From the NCBI RefSeq assembly GCF_031312595.1, contig NZ_CP133592.1, positions 2,666,001 to 2,730,000 on the forward strand: a stretch of DNA of 64,000 nucleotides, given 5' to 3'. The position numbers and the translations under genes were made by a program. Under the pieces are notes generated by a model. It did no database searches. It saw only the letters and a program-made list of their open reading frames with translations, and was not told the origin of the DNA. The DNA is from Methanolobus sediminis. GTDB lineage: Archaea > Halobacteriota > Methanosarcinia > Methanosarcinales > Methanosarcinaceae. Below, piece by piece: positions 43,277 through 52,298 of this stretch; position 1 is the first letter of the stretch; each line of letters opens with the position of its first letter.

Positions 43277-43543
43277 TTAAGTTAAAGTGCTAATTATCCA
43301 TTTCACATTCCTGCTCTTAAAATTCAAATCCTCTCCCTTTGCTTTTTTCTTCAAATAAGCCAACGCACTCCTATGCTTGATTCCGAGTTGTATTGCTAAG
43401 CTTCTTGAAATAGTGCGGACCTTGTTTAATCCCTTCTGTTTCATAATCAAGGAAAGAATCATAAACAATACTCTGTGAGCATTAGAAAAAGGAGCTAATG
43501 GTTTCACTGCCTTTCCATTTTCTTCAAGGATCTGAAATCCCAC
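43277..43543 (-). pseudogene. ~150-aa family remnant fused to its HTH tail
   Basis: An 88-codon ORF. The part NKVRTISRSLAIQLGIKHRS joins a segment also seen, out of frame, in the 56.3-kb remnant (NKVHIISNNLAGQL) to the C-terminal tail GIKHRSALAYLKKKAKGEDL of the family. The conserved core (YIDHPEAKF, VYIGKEANK) is missing, so this is an internal-deletion derivative. It could still be translated. Confidence 0.6.
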
Positions 43544-43658
43544 AAATTAGATCGATGAGATTGAAAGTCACCATCAATAAAATAATGTAAGAAAAGTATG
43601 CAAAGAAAATAACGAGAGTATAAGCACCACGATTATCTCTTGAACTACTTTTCAAATC

Positions 43659-43877
43659 CTAGTTTTCATTGTTTGTCTGTTCTTTCTTATTCAGGAAAGA
43701 TGAAACAGTTTTCTGAATGAATACTATTTCGTCAAGTGAGAAATACATGAAGACATCCTCACCAGTATGACGGTTGTATTTCCTGATACGTAACCATCTG
43801 TCAGAATAAGAGCTTATACGGGTGTAATTTTCACTATTACAGTGCATAAACTCCTTTCCGTTATTACATATCTCCAT
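43659..43877 (-). CDS. Small hypothetical protein, 72 aa
   Basis: A basic, aromatic-rich small protein (ISSYSDRWLRIRKYNRHTGE then DVFMYFSLDEIVFIQKTVSS). Coding quality looks real. The start has no strong RBS. No family recognised. It lies alone between remnants. Confidence 0.45.
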   Translation of the reverse strand: MEICNNGKEFMHCNSENYTRISSYSDRWLRIRKYNRHTGEDVFMYFSLDEIVFIQKTVSSFLNKKEQTNNEN

Positions 43878-44239
43878 ATTTGATTAGAGTTTCAGATCGA
43901 ACTTATACTTATGTTATATATTTTCCATAGACGTAAGTGTACTATAGAGCAGTATATAATTGTGGTATTTTTGGGGAACAAAAACTGGATAATGCCAATA
44001 AATGCCAGCATTTATCAGCTCAATATTTTCTCTAATTCCTGCACAAGGAGTTCGTAATTCTTTTCCAGTTCAGGTAGCATTTCCATAACCTTGTTCATCT
44101 GTCTGGAACTTGCCTGCACCTCTATTCAGGAAGAAACAGAACTCCTTTTAAATTAACAATATGTTTTCAACTGAAAACAAAAAAGTATTTCTAAAAGTGA
44201 ATGTATGTCCTTTCAAAAAAGAACAAAATGAGTTAAGAA
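43878..44239. other. Intergenic region with a short coiled-coil ORF remnant
   Basis: On the minus strand 44015-44119 reads QASSRQMNKVMEMLPELEKN then YELLVQELEKILS and stop, from a GTG. It looks like the coiled-coil end of a lost protein or a 34-residue peptide. The rest is AT-rich and holds nothing recognised. Confidence 0.3.
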
Positions 44240-45091
44240 TCATTTTGTTACTGAATGTGCAAAGTTTATATGCTTAAGCACATGTTGGTCTGTGCATTCT
44301 TTTAAGTAACGGCTTTCGATATCTGATGGGCTTAAGTTTTCCACAAGGTCAAATCCTAAACATGCGAGATTTTCCTCTAATACCAAAGGGTTGAAGCCTC
44401 CTGTTTTTCTTGGCTCATCTATCTTTTCCAGATATTCCGTTGATTTTTGTAGTTGTTGAGACTTCTTCTCAAGGTTAATCTCATTAAGATCCATATAATC
44501 GAAAACAAGGGTGCTACCAGAAGAACTAATGTTAGCAATAAAGCGCAGTGTTGTTTCCACTTCATCCTGGGTTAAGTAATTAATGACGCCAAGCCAGCTA
44601 AAGAAGGTTTTAGCTTCAGGATCGTAAGATGACAAGTTCGTAAGTTCAGTTTCCAAATTTTGCTTGGTGAAATCAATTGGAACTAAATGTAGATTTTCTG
44701 GATTTTTCCACCCCAACTCTGCATATCTTTGAAGTTTAAATTCCTGTGTTGCAGGATGGTCAATTTCGAAAACGTTTAATTTTTCCATTAAATCCTGTCG
44801 TCGAAGTGCAAATGTGTCCATCCCTGCGCCAAGAATTACATATTGAGTAACTCCCTGTCTGATAGCTTCCTCCAGGATATCTTCGGTGTATCGTGAACGG
44901 GTGACAATATTATTTGTTGCCGGTACAAAAACCTCCGGGATAATCTGCTGCTTGATCTGTTCTTGCACGTCTTTGGGTACCAGATCATTGGCTAAAAAAT
45001 CATCAAATATTTTGTCGGTAGCATGTATGCAGTGATGGGCACGCATGTAAGCTGTCCATAGTGAAGTATTACTAACCTGGTTATCGTCCAT
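44240..45091 (-). CDS. LCM/TIGR00027-type SAM-dependent methyltransferase
   Basis: 283 residues of the leucine carboxyl methyltransferase fold. Family features are RSRYTEDILEEAIRQGVTQY then VILGAGMDTFALRR (SAM loop), an acidic FEIDHPATQEFKLQR, and SWLGVINYLTQDEVETTL. The family methylates small molecules or carboxyl groups; some members belong to polyketide pathways. Substrate unknown. Single gene; both sides carry remnants. Confidence 0.87.
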   Translation of the reverse strand: MDDNQVSNTSLWTAYMRAHHCIHATDKIFDDFLANDLVPKDVQEQIKQQIIPEVFVPATNNIVTRSRYTEDILEEAIRQGVTQYVILGAGMDTFALRRQDLMEKLNVFEIDHPATQEFKLQRYAELGWKNPENLHLVPIDFTKQNLETELTNLSSYDPEAKTFFSWLGVINYLTQDEVETTLRFIANISSSGSTLVFDYMDLNEINLEKKSQQLQKSTEYLEKIDEPRKTGGFNPLVLEENLACLGFDLVENLSPSDIESRYLKECTDQHVLKHINFAHSVTK

Positions 45092-45550
45092 CTGATTATC
45101 ACCTTTTCATTCAGATTTCATTTTTAAGCTTATAGAGTGGAGTAAACATTTAATTTTGCTCAATAATGCTTCAGGAATTCTAGGAGTTGCGAATGATTTC
45201 ACTCATTTTTGCAGTATCTTCAGTAAATATTTGTTGGTGCAGTGTTTGAGTGGAAAGATAAAACTCCGTTTTCAAGTCTCCTTCCCCTGTCATATCTTCC
45301 AATTATTTTAATGTACTCATCTGCTTAATTCCAATCTTGCTTGATTCAGTAAGTATAAAACCAAATATGTATTGAGTATCTTGCAGGCTTTTTTGAGCGA
45401 TATCTTATTTTAATGAAAAAGAACACCTGCTAACATTTGGATATTACGGAAATATCCTGAGAAACGATCTTTACCCTTATTTATCCTAGTAAAGTCTTTA
45501 ATAAAGAATATAACTATAATAAGAACGGAAAAATAAAAAAGAAAAGGAGC
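45092..45550. other. Intergenic region holding a decayed ~150-aa family tail
   Basis: On the minus strand 45257-45385 reads YIFGFILTESSKIGIKQMST then LK-stop-LEDMTGEGDLKTE, matching the tail of the intact copy at 57.8 kb (YVLNITPAEARKIGIKYRST, then LKKLKERVQEEDFNLNTKE). No intact gene. The remainder is AT-rich. Confidence 0.55.
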
Positions 45551-46618
45551 TTAAACTACAGCTGCCTTTTTCTCTGTTTTTGCTGCGTTTCCTTCCATTT
45601 CTTCTTCCACAGCTTCAGCATCTTCTCTTGTCAAAGCTGCTATAAGGCATCCTCTTGCAATAGAGTAAATAGGGTCCTTAGAATCAGACAATGTGTACTT
45701 GTTCTTCTTTACCTTTGAGATGTTGATCGGAAGGTTAGCTTCAGATATCCTGCTTTCAAACATTTCCATGAAGCCCTTTGCACGGCTGCTTCCACCTGCA
45801 ATTGCGATTGGGAATTCTGCGTCAGGAGGTGCGACCTCTGATAGCTTCTTTTTAAGGTTTCCAATGATGTATGTTATCAATGCATCATAGTAAAGTGCGA
45901 TTGCACCCTGTACACTTCCAATTTCATAATCTGAACTGAATGAGAAATCAGTTTCCTTTATAGAAGTAATTCTTTCGATTGCAACGCCTGTGGCACTGGC
46001 TACCTGTTCATCTATCCAGTCTCCACCTCTTGCAATACTGAATGATACAATAGGGGTAGCAAGATATGCAACGGTTATGTTTGTCATTCCTGCACCTACA
46101 CTTATACCAATTCCTGTGAAATTGAAGTCTCCCAACTCAGAAAAGACCACTGCCAGACCTTCATCTATAAGTTTTGTCTCATATCCCAGTCTTCTTGACA
46201 GAGCTTCAACGGTTTTACTGTGGTAAAGAACATTCACTTTACTGTCTACAGGGGCTGCAGGGACTGAAATATATGCAATTTCTCCTGCTCTCTGTGGTGC
46301 ACCAAGAACTCTTTCAATGATCAGTTTTATCATTGGAATTGATTCTTTTTCATCCGGGCTGATGATTCCCTGATGCATTGGTCTTCTGATAGGTTTGTTA
46401 AAAACATTTGAGAATTTGAATGCATCTTCTCCTAATACGCTAATTGTATCGCCTTTCTGAGTGTATAATATCTTGGCACTGTCCAGCATGTTCTGTGCAA
46501 GATCTCCTGCCTCCATTTCTAAAAAAGCGTTTCTCTGCTGTGCAAATGCGATAGAATCTCCTTTTCCTTTTTCTGCACAGATTATATTCATAGTCCCAAC
46601 ATCAAGTCCTTTTGCCAT
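45551..46618 (-). CDS. Actin/Hsp70-superfamily ATPase (possible volactin-like cytoskeletal protein)
   Basis: 355 residues with the actin-fold nucleotide motifs: phosphate 1 GLDVGTMNIICAE (~4), phosphate 2 GIGISVGAGMTNITVAY (~170) and adenosine AIAGGSSRAKGFMEMF (~275). It is about MreB size, with a charged tail (~335-355, EEEMEGNAAKTEKKAA). There are no Hsp70 substrate or FtsA SHS2 domains evident. Haloarchaeal volactin is a shape-determining actin of this kind; identity with it is a suggestion only. It is cotranscribed with a membrane protein whose stop is 3 bases upstream. Confidence 0.78.
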   Translation of the reverse strand: MAKGLDVGTMNIICAEKGKGDSIAFAQQRNAFLEMEAGDLAQNMLDSAKILYTQKGDTISVLGEDAFKFSNVFNKPIRRPMHQGIISPDEKESIPMIKLIIERVLGAPQRAGEIAYISVPAAPVDSKVNVLYHSKTVEALSRRLGYETKLIDEGLAVVFSELGDFNFTGIGISVGAGMTNITVAYLATPIVSFSIARGGDWIDEQVASATGVAIERITSIKETDFSFSSDYEIGSVQGAIALYYDALITYIIGNLKKKLSEVAPPDAEFPIAIAGGSSRAKGFMEMFESRISEANLPINISKVKKNKYTLSDSKDPIYSIARGCLIAALTREDAEAVEEEMEGNAAKTEKKAAVV

Positions 46619-46621
46619 GTT

Positions 46622-47404
46622 TTACCTCCTAATAGAGTCGATTTTGTTTCTTATCTTATTAGACAAGTTTCGATTCTTCATTTCTTCACTCTGTTTCATA
46701 GTTGCACTTAGCATTTTGCTTGTCAAGTCAATACCATAATCATTCACTTTGACCTTTCCACTCATAGTGCTTTGTAGATATTCGACTTCCTTGATACTAT
46801 CTTCAACTTCTATTCTGGCCTGTGCCACTTCCTTCAATGCTTTTCCCGGAACAAAGTCTGATGTTTCCTCTTTTATTCCCAAGTTAAATGATGAGAAACT
46901 CGTTTTAGAAAAGGATTCATTCAGGGTCTGTTCAACTTCTCTTTCGATATCCTCCTCGGTATATGCGCTAAGTGGATTCTCTTCGAGCAGTTGTCTTGAA
47001 TGTTCTTCGATAAGTTTCAGTACTGCATTTCCAAAGGCATTACCTGAAAGCAGGCAAATACCAGAAGCATATGCAAACGAAACATAGCTAACATATGGAT
47101 ATACCCATTTGTCCGAAAAGATCATTGCAAAGTAGATTATACCAAAAACAGAAGATAGAAAACCGATTATCATTACCCAGTTACTATGGACTCCGTAAGG
47201 TCGGCGCTGACTGATCATCAGGTTAATGCCTAATAAGATGAAAGAAAGCCCAACGCCCAATAGGCCATAAGTGGTTATTATTTCCGAAGGATCAGACGTT
47301 CTCCTGAGATGGACCATTATAGCAAATCCAATTGCACTTATGGATAGTATGAGGCCAGACAGGAATACCATTGACCCGAAATAGTACCTGAGTTTAGATT
47401 CCAT
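46622..47404 (-). CDS. Membrane protein with cytosolic coiled-coil tail, partner of the actin-like ATPase
   Basis: 260 residues. Five hydrophobic segments in the first 125 residues (e.g. YYFGSMVFLSGLILSISAIG, WVMIIGFLSSVFGIIYFAM), then ~135 polar residues rich in Glu and Lys with helical runs (DIEREVEQTLNESF; ALKEVAQARIEVEDSIKEVE). It resembles the archaeal DUF7139 type. First gene of a two-gene operon; the 3-base gap to the actin-like gene implies translational coupling. It may anchor the filament to the membrane. Confidence 0.65.
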   Translation of the reverse strand: MESKLRYYFGSMVFLSGLILSISAIGFAIMVHLRRTSDPSEIITTYGLLGVGLSFILLGINLMISQRRPYGVHSNWVMIIGFLSSVFGIIYFAMIFSDKWVYPYVSYVSFAYASGICLLSGNAFGNAVLKLIEEHSRQLLEENPLSAYTEEDIEREVEQTLNESFSKTSFSSFNLGIKEETSDFVPGKALKEVAQARIEVEDSIKEVEYLQSTMSGKVKVNDYGIDLTSKMLSATMKQSEEMKNRNLSNKIRNKIDSIRR

Positions 47405-47664
47405 TAATTATTATAAATATTATTCTTAATATATATTCTTTACTTATTATGTAATATTTATAAATATGTTTATATTTATATCTTTTTTTGCATAGGCTAC
47501 ACGTACTATAACTTTTGAGTATTAACAAAGTTTGAATGCTTGCAGGACTATTCACTTTGAATATGAAATACTTAGAATCAAATGAGCAAGCTACATGATT
47601 GTTTTTTATGTAGCAATGATCAAAAAATACGGAAGAATCCAGTTAATATCTGGATTTAAAAAAC

Positions 47665-48267
47665 TTATATTACTTTCAGATACTCGAGAATATCATTAAG
47701 ATCAGCATCAGACATCTGCCATCTTGGCATTACCAGATCAATTTGTTCTCCTTCAGGGTCGACACCATCCCTTATTGCCGCCTTGATATCCTCATCGGTA
47801 AAGACTTCATCTCCGGTGGTCAGGGTACTATAAGTAATGTCAGCTGGTATCGTATAGGCCATCATGACCGGTACACCACCTTTACCATCAACTCCATGAC
47901 AGTTGACACAACTTCCACCATGTACGTAAAGCCAGTTAGGTCCATAGGTAAAAGCGATTTTCTGTCCGCTTTCATTGTAACCCGTGTAGTAGATCATTTC
48001 ACCATTTGAAGTGAAATTTGTTTTCAGGTCCACACCATAAGGATAGATATAACCAGACCCCATCGTGCCATTCTCTGAATAATAACCGGCCCCCATCATT
48101 CCGCCTTCACCATAATATCCCTGTCCCATCATACCTCCTGGCTGATTATAGCCTGGCATATAAGCATAATTTGATTGCTGATTATTCATCATACTGATTA
48201 CTACTACCAGTAGGATAATAATAATCAGCCCTATTAATGCAAAAAAGTACTTTTCTATTTTTTCCAT
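47665..48267 (-). CDS. Membrane-anchored monoheme c-type cytochrome with Met-rich spacer
   Basis: 200 residues from ATG 48267 (GGGG RBS about 7 bases upstream). One N-terminal helix (~7-27), then an unusual Gly/Tyr/Met spacer with GGMMGQGYY, GGMMGAGYY and NGTMGSGY repeats. A cytochrome c domain follows: CVNCHG (haem attachment, ~113-117) and a distal Met in MPRWQM (~180). It is predicted to face the outside. Monoheme cytochromes with a class I fold are uncommon in methanogens, whose best-known example is multihaem MmcA. The Met-rich repeats could bind copper. Confidence 0.85.
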   Translation of the reverse strand: MEKIEKYFFALIGLIIIILLVVVISMMNNQQSNYAYMPGYNQPGGMMGQGYYGEGGMMGAGYYSENGTMGSGYIYPYGVDLKTNFTSNGEMIYYTGYNESGQKIAFTYGPNWLYVHGGSCVNCHGVDGKGGVPVMMAYTIPADITYSTLTTGDEVFTDEDIKAAIRDGVDPEGEQIDLVMPRWQMSDADLNDILEYLKVI

Positions 48268-48570
48268 TTCTAAACCCCACATATTAATGGAACAAAAAGA
48301 AATATAATATTTTGCTTCTTTCTGATATTTCAACGTCCCTTTTAAACTTAGTTTAAGCATGATTGGTATTCCATGTCTATCATTGACTTGCTAAGTTGCT
48401 GGAATCATGAGAAACTGATGTTCATCAGTATGAGATAAAATGACAGAATTCAGTATTTTTATATACCTTGAAGTTTCAACTTAAATAGTTAAAATATTAC
48501 TCAACATTCTTATTAATGTTCATTAATTTTCCTTCAGGAAGATGTTATCATTGTAAAATGGGGGTGTCAT
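48268..48570. promoter_or_regulatory. Divergent intergenic region between cytochrome and FKBP genes
   Basis: 303 bases, no gene. A TATA-like tttttatatacc near 48456 is suitably placed for the FKBP gene with a leader of about 80-90 bases. Confidence 0.4.
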
Positions 48571-49104
48571 ATGAAGAATATCTTATTCATAATATTGATT
48601 TGTTCATTGCTTATCAGTGGGTGCACTGAGTCTGACGATATTAAAAAAGTAGAAAAAGGGGACTTTGTTTCTGTTAATTATACGGGAACTCTGGATGACG
48701 GTACTGTATTTGACACTTCCATGGAGGAAGTTGCAAGAAAAGAAGGAATTTACAATTCTGGCAGGCACTATGAACCTTTGTCTTTTGTAGCCGGGGAGGA
48801 ACAAGCGATCAAAGGTTTTGATGATGCAGTAATCGGTATGGAGGTCGGTGATGTTAAAACAGTGGTCATCCCTCCAGAAAATGTATATGGTGTCTATTGT
48901 CCGGCGCTTCTGATATCTGTACCTGTAGAAGATTTTCACTCAGCGAATATCACTCCGGTCATTGGTCAGAAAGTGACCACTCAGAATCAGGTAGGCTTTA
49001 TAGTTAACATCACCGACAAAAATGTTACTATTGACTGTAATGCCCAGTTGGCAGGTAAGACCTTGACGTTCACAATAGAAATGGTCTCAATAGAGAAAGC
49101 CTGA
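48571..49104 (+). CDS. Lipoprotein FKBP-type peptidyl-prolyl isomerase
   Basis: 177 residues. The signal peptide ends in LLISGC (lipobox Cys18). The FKBP core has GDFVSVNYTGTLDDGTVFDT, an insertion with YEPLSFVAGEEQAIKGFDDA, and VGDVKTVVIPPENVYG, followed by an insert-in-flap region (~105-150) as in archaeal/SlyD-type FKBPs. Predicted to be attached to the outer face of the membrane and to fold exported proteins. Divergent from the cytochrome gene, so it may help mature exported redox proteins. Confidence 0.9.
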   Translation: MKNILFIILICSLLISGCTESDDIKKVEKGDFVSVNYTGTLDDGTVFDTSMEEVARKEGIYNSGRHYEPLSFVAGEEQAIKGFDDAVIGMEVGDVKTVVIPPENVYGVYCPALLISVPVEDFHSANITPVIGQKVTTQNQVGFIVNITDKNVTIDCNAQLAGKTLTFTIEMVSIEKA

Positions 49105-49119
49105 GGATATGGCTTTATC

Positions 49120-49215
49120 TCTAGTTCCACATTTCTAATCTCTCTTTAACATGAGAATTCAAGGTAAACGGTTAATTAGCTTTAGCATTCTTTTTCATGT
49201 CACGCAGAGCACTTT
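49120..49215 (-). pseudogene. cas1 remnant, C-terminal tail
   Basis: Minus-strand reading KSALRDMKKNAKAN-stop-PFTLN, then SHVKERLEMW, matches Cas1 KGTLHYMKKNAKADKPFTLN and AHNKERLDKW. One internal stop. It lies 10-15 bases after the FKBP gene. Confidence 0.78.
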
Positions 49216-49237
49216 TAGAAAAACAGGCTTGCCGAAA

Positions 49238-49672
49238 TCATGCCCACAAAAACCACCATGCCAGCAAGGCGATGATGAAATACGTAATATACATCACAGG
49301 AAGGTTGGTCTTACCTATTTTCACCCATGGGTAATAATCAACAAACTCCGGATTCCATTCTGAGAAATTGACAACCGGATTCACGAGAAACCAGGTAAAG
49401 TCCTCTATAACTATACATGAGAAGTAGGCACTACAAGTATTCCGAAAAGGCGGGTATTCCAGCCACCGATAACCAGCGGCAGGGTCAGCAGCAGGGGCCA
49501 CATGACAAAGAAAAGATAGAAATGATAGGCTGTGAGGCTGACATGTTTACCAAACCGGATAGTCCAGCCAATCTTGCCGTGATTGCCTGCTCCTGCCTTC
49601 TACATATGCTTCCCAGAAGGCTGTAGCAATCATTGCAGCCCATATCCACACAAAGATCAGGTAAACATTTAC
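49238..49672 (-). pseudogene. Decayed polytopic membrane protein gene
   Basis: Reading the minus strand across several frameshifts and stops gives FVWIWAAMIATAFWEAYVEG, GKHVSLTAYHFYLFFVMWPL, then TWFLVNPVVNFSEWNPEFVD and MYITYFIIALLAWWFLWA. These are consistent helices of one membrane protein. At least two frame changes and stops are present. Family not recognised. It abuts the cas1 tail remnant. Confidence 0.6.
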
Positions 49673-49812
49673 AGTAATAATTGCTTTTTACTGCATATAT
49701 TTTATTTGACAGAGATATGACAATTCAGTTCTTATGGGGATCAGCAAACTTAAGGTAGAGATAATTTCCATGTTTTCAACAAATATTTATTGGCGCAAAA
49801 TCAATTATTTTT

Positions 49813-50064
49813 ATGCCAAAATCTCCAGAACCAGATAAGCAATCGCTCAAAGTCACTGAACGTATAAATGCTACAGCGCTTGAATTACTCGAAAAACATC
49901 CAGAAGGTCTGCGCTGGTCAGAACTAACTTCAATGATCAGGAATTCAGATCCCACTTTTCATCCGAAGACTGTTAATGGATGTATCTGGAAACTGCTCGA
50001 AAAATATCCTGACAGGGTTTACAAGCCATCTAAAGGGCTCTTCAGATTGCTGAAATACAAATGA
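49813..50064 (+). CDS. Small winged-helix-like DNA-binding protein
   Basis: 83 residues. Predicted helices NATALELLEKHPEGLRWSEL and PKTVNGCIWKLLEKYPDRVY followed by YKPSKGLFRLLKY form a winged-helix-like (HARE-HTH-type) unit. Likely a DNA-binding protein. ATG start 27 bases after a TATA-like aatatttattgg, so possibly leaderless or short-leadered. Confidence 0.6.
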   Translation: MPKSPEPDKQSLKVTERINATALELLEKHPEGLRWSELTSMIRNSDPTFHPKTVNGCIWKLLEKYPDRVYKPSKGLFRLLKYK

Positions 50065-50341
50065 AGTTGACTACAAACAGAAAAGAGCTAGAACCGCATT
50101 GGTCTTTGTTACCTGAATGGCAACTTTAATGTCATTATGTTTTTCTATTTCAGCAGTTGGCATTTCAAAAGAACTGCCTTTAGCATGGGCTTCAAGTTTA
50201 ACAGTCAATGCTGTGTTTCATATCCAATAACCGGTTCAATTATTGAGCAAAATAGGAGTATTACATTATTTTACGCAAAAAAATCTTTTTTGGAAAACTA
50301 TAATTATCATCAATTACATTACCCATTTTTGGGAAGTAATC

Positions 50342-50608
50342 ATGACAGTATTAAATTATGCTCTTTTAATAAAGAACGAATTGTTAAATGAAATGTCAGT
50401 TAACATTAATGAGCTGTGTGGCAAGTCTTCTGTTATTAATGGACAAGATGTAGTTGTAGAAAATGTGAAAATCGAAACAAGTCGTGTTGTAGATATATAC
50501 AAACATCCGATGTACAATATTTACATGAATCATGAATTGAAATTCAAAGATGTTTCACTATTTGATGCAGTGTATCATGTTAGCATGCATTTTGGGAATG
50601 GAAGATAA
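50342..50608 (+). CDS. Hypothetical protein, 88 aa
   Basis: The frame from ATG 50342 encodes TVLNYALLIKNELLNEMSVN then INELCGKSSVINGQDVVVEN and a beta/alpha tail (DVSLFDAVYHVSMHFGNG). Frame-open sequence extends upstream to 50243 but looks non-coding. The true start could also be ATG 50393. No family recognised. Confidence 0.4.
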   Translation: MTVLNYALLIKNELLNEMSVNINELCGKSSVINGQDVVVENVKIETSRVVDIYKHPMYNIYMNHELKFKDVSLFDAVYHVSMHFGNGR

Positions 50609-50955
50609 TTATTTTGCATTTCATCTGTTACAATTAAAATTTTAGGTGCCAGCAGGCTTATTTTGATATCAAGGTCATTCATCAAAACTCATTGAGATGT
50701 GCTTAGCTAAAATATCAGCTAATATTCAATATTTTAGTTACATTTTGATAACTATGTTCTTTCTAAGCTCAAAATATTATGCTATTGGCATTATTCAGGC
50801 AAAATAGCTTGCATAATGCATTATTTTCATAAAAAAGAGCTGAGGGTTTCTATATTCTCTATAAAAACGGGTTTGATATGTTATTAATCTATTATTTAGA
50901 TTTAATACGTTTATTTTAAGCAAAACCATTATATTCATGATATTTCTTTACGAGA
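50609..50955. other. AT-rich intergenic region
   Basis: No gene found. There are a weak dyad aaaatat / atatttt near 50708-50734 and several tagct/agcta words; nothing else noted. Confidence 0.3.
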
Positions 50956-51588
50956 ATGGTTTTAAATTGCCCTAATGGGCTAAAAGCTGGTGAAAAAAGG
51001 TTTATGGAAATAAGCACAGCTGTAAAAAAAGCAATTCGCTATAGCGTAGTTCAGAATATTCTGAAGCATTATCAATGCCCTGATACATGCGGAGCACATT
51101 GTTGCAGCAAGGGGCAAATTCACTTTTTCGAGGATGAAGTCAAAGTCCTGACAGTTTTGGATCAGGAAAAGGCTAAGAATATCACAAACGATGGTCTGTC
51201 CGCAGGACTTTACCAGATGAATGCACCCTGTTCTTTTCTCAATACAAGCGGCAGATGTGATGCATACAACAGTAGACCTACCGTTTGTGGTATGTATCCA
51301 TTCAAGGTCAACACATCCGGCACTACCCTTGGTCTGCAGCCCTGTCCGATTGGATTTTTGATAATCCGGGATTTTGCAGAATGGATAATTGACACCTTTT
51401 CAAAATCAGGAGTCTCTGATGAAGAAAAAACCAGGATAAAAGAAGAATGGCAAAAAAATGTAGATTCATATGAAGCAGAACTTGTAGACTTCCACTTTAA
51501 ACCGGTTCTTAAAGAGATGCAGATACCTTTTGATGAACTTGAAATGCTTTCAATGTTCCTGTCTTCAAAAAAAGCTAAGAATAGCTAA
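50956..51588 (+). CDS. YkgJ-family cysteine-cluster protein, copy 1
   Basis: 210 residues (a start at ATG 51004 with AAAGG upstream is also possible). The CxxxC..CC cluster is CPDTCGAHCCSKG (~38-50); the second group is CSFLNTSGRCDAYNSRPTVC then GMYPF. This pattern binds iron or an iron-sulfur cluster in the zinc/iron-chelating YkgJ family (PF03692). It often acts in redox or as a metal-handling partner. A second family member follows 150 bases downstream. Confidence 0.8.
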   Translation: MVLNCPNGLKAGEKRFMEISTAVKKAIRYSVVQNILKHYQCPDTCGAHCCSKGQIHFFEDEVKVLTVLDQEKAKNITNDGLSAGLYQMNAPCSFLNTSGRCDAYNSRPTVCGMYPFKVNTSGTTLGLQPCPIGFLIIRDFAEWIIDTFSKSGVSDEEKTRIKEEWQKNVDSYEAELVDFHFKPVLKEMQIPFDELEMLSMFLSSKKAKNS

Positions 51589-51740
51589 TATTTTATAAAT
51601 TACTTTATAAATGCATTTTTTAGCCTACATTTATTTTTTACTTATTTTAATTCTAGACTTTCCTCGAAAGTTTATCTAGATCTATTCATATAGAAACCGG
51701 TTTTTCGGATTATTATCTTAGAAAATAAAAGGTGGTTGGT

Positions 51741-52298
51741 TTGCCTATTTCTGAAACTTATGAGATTGTTGAGGTAATCCTCTCGCATTATTCTTGTCCG
51801 TCCAGCTGTAATGCTTTTTGCTGTAAAATAGCAGATATTAATCTGGATGAAAATGATCTGGAACGGTTAAAACAGGCATCTGAATATAAAGCCTATATGG
51901 TCAAGTCTTGTAATGAAGATGGAAAACAGCATAAGATATGTCCTCCATGTCCTTTTCTAATATTAGACCGATGCAGTGTATATGATAAAAGGCCAGCTAT
52001 ATGCCGATTGTTTCCATTCAACATCTGTGATCTTCCAGACGCATTGCTATTGTTCCCATGTGACATGGGGGCAAGTATATTCGAAGATTATGTGATATAT
52101 TCTAATATAATCCTTAAGCAACCAATCTCAGCATCAACAATTGAGTCTTTTGCACAGTCACATTGTTCTTTCAGAACAAAATTAAATGAAGGGCTATATA
52201 TTCCAATGCTTATCCTCAAAATCAACAAACTTGTAGCGTTTAAAGAATATCTGGAATCAGGACTCGGATTTAAGGGAAACCCGGAAATCCCAGTTTAA
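51741..52298 (+). CDS. YkgJ-family cysteine-cluster protein, copy 2
   Basis: 186 residues. TTG 51741 is preferred because the AAAGGTGG RBS at 51728-51735 would overlap the GTG at 51732. Clusters CPSSCNAFCCKI and CPPCPFLILDRCSVYDKRPA then ICRLFPF. Shorter than copy 1 and only distantly similar in sequence, so an old duplication or independent acquisition. Its 3' end overlaps the convergent gene at 52257 by 42 bases. Confidence 0.75.
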   Translation: MPISETYEIVEVILSHYSCPSSCNAFCCKIADINLDENDLERLKQASEYKAYMVKSCNEDGKQHKICPPCPFLILDRCSVYDKRPAICRLFPFNICDLPDALLLFPCDMGASIFEDYVIYSNIILKQPISASTIESFAQSHCSFRTKLNEGLYIPMLILKINKLVAFKEYLESGLGFKGNPEIPV

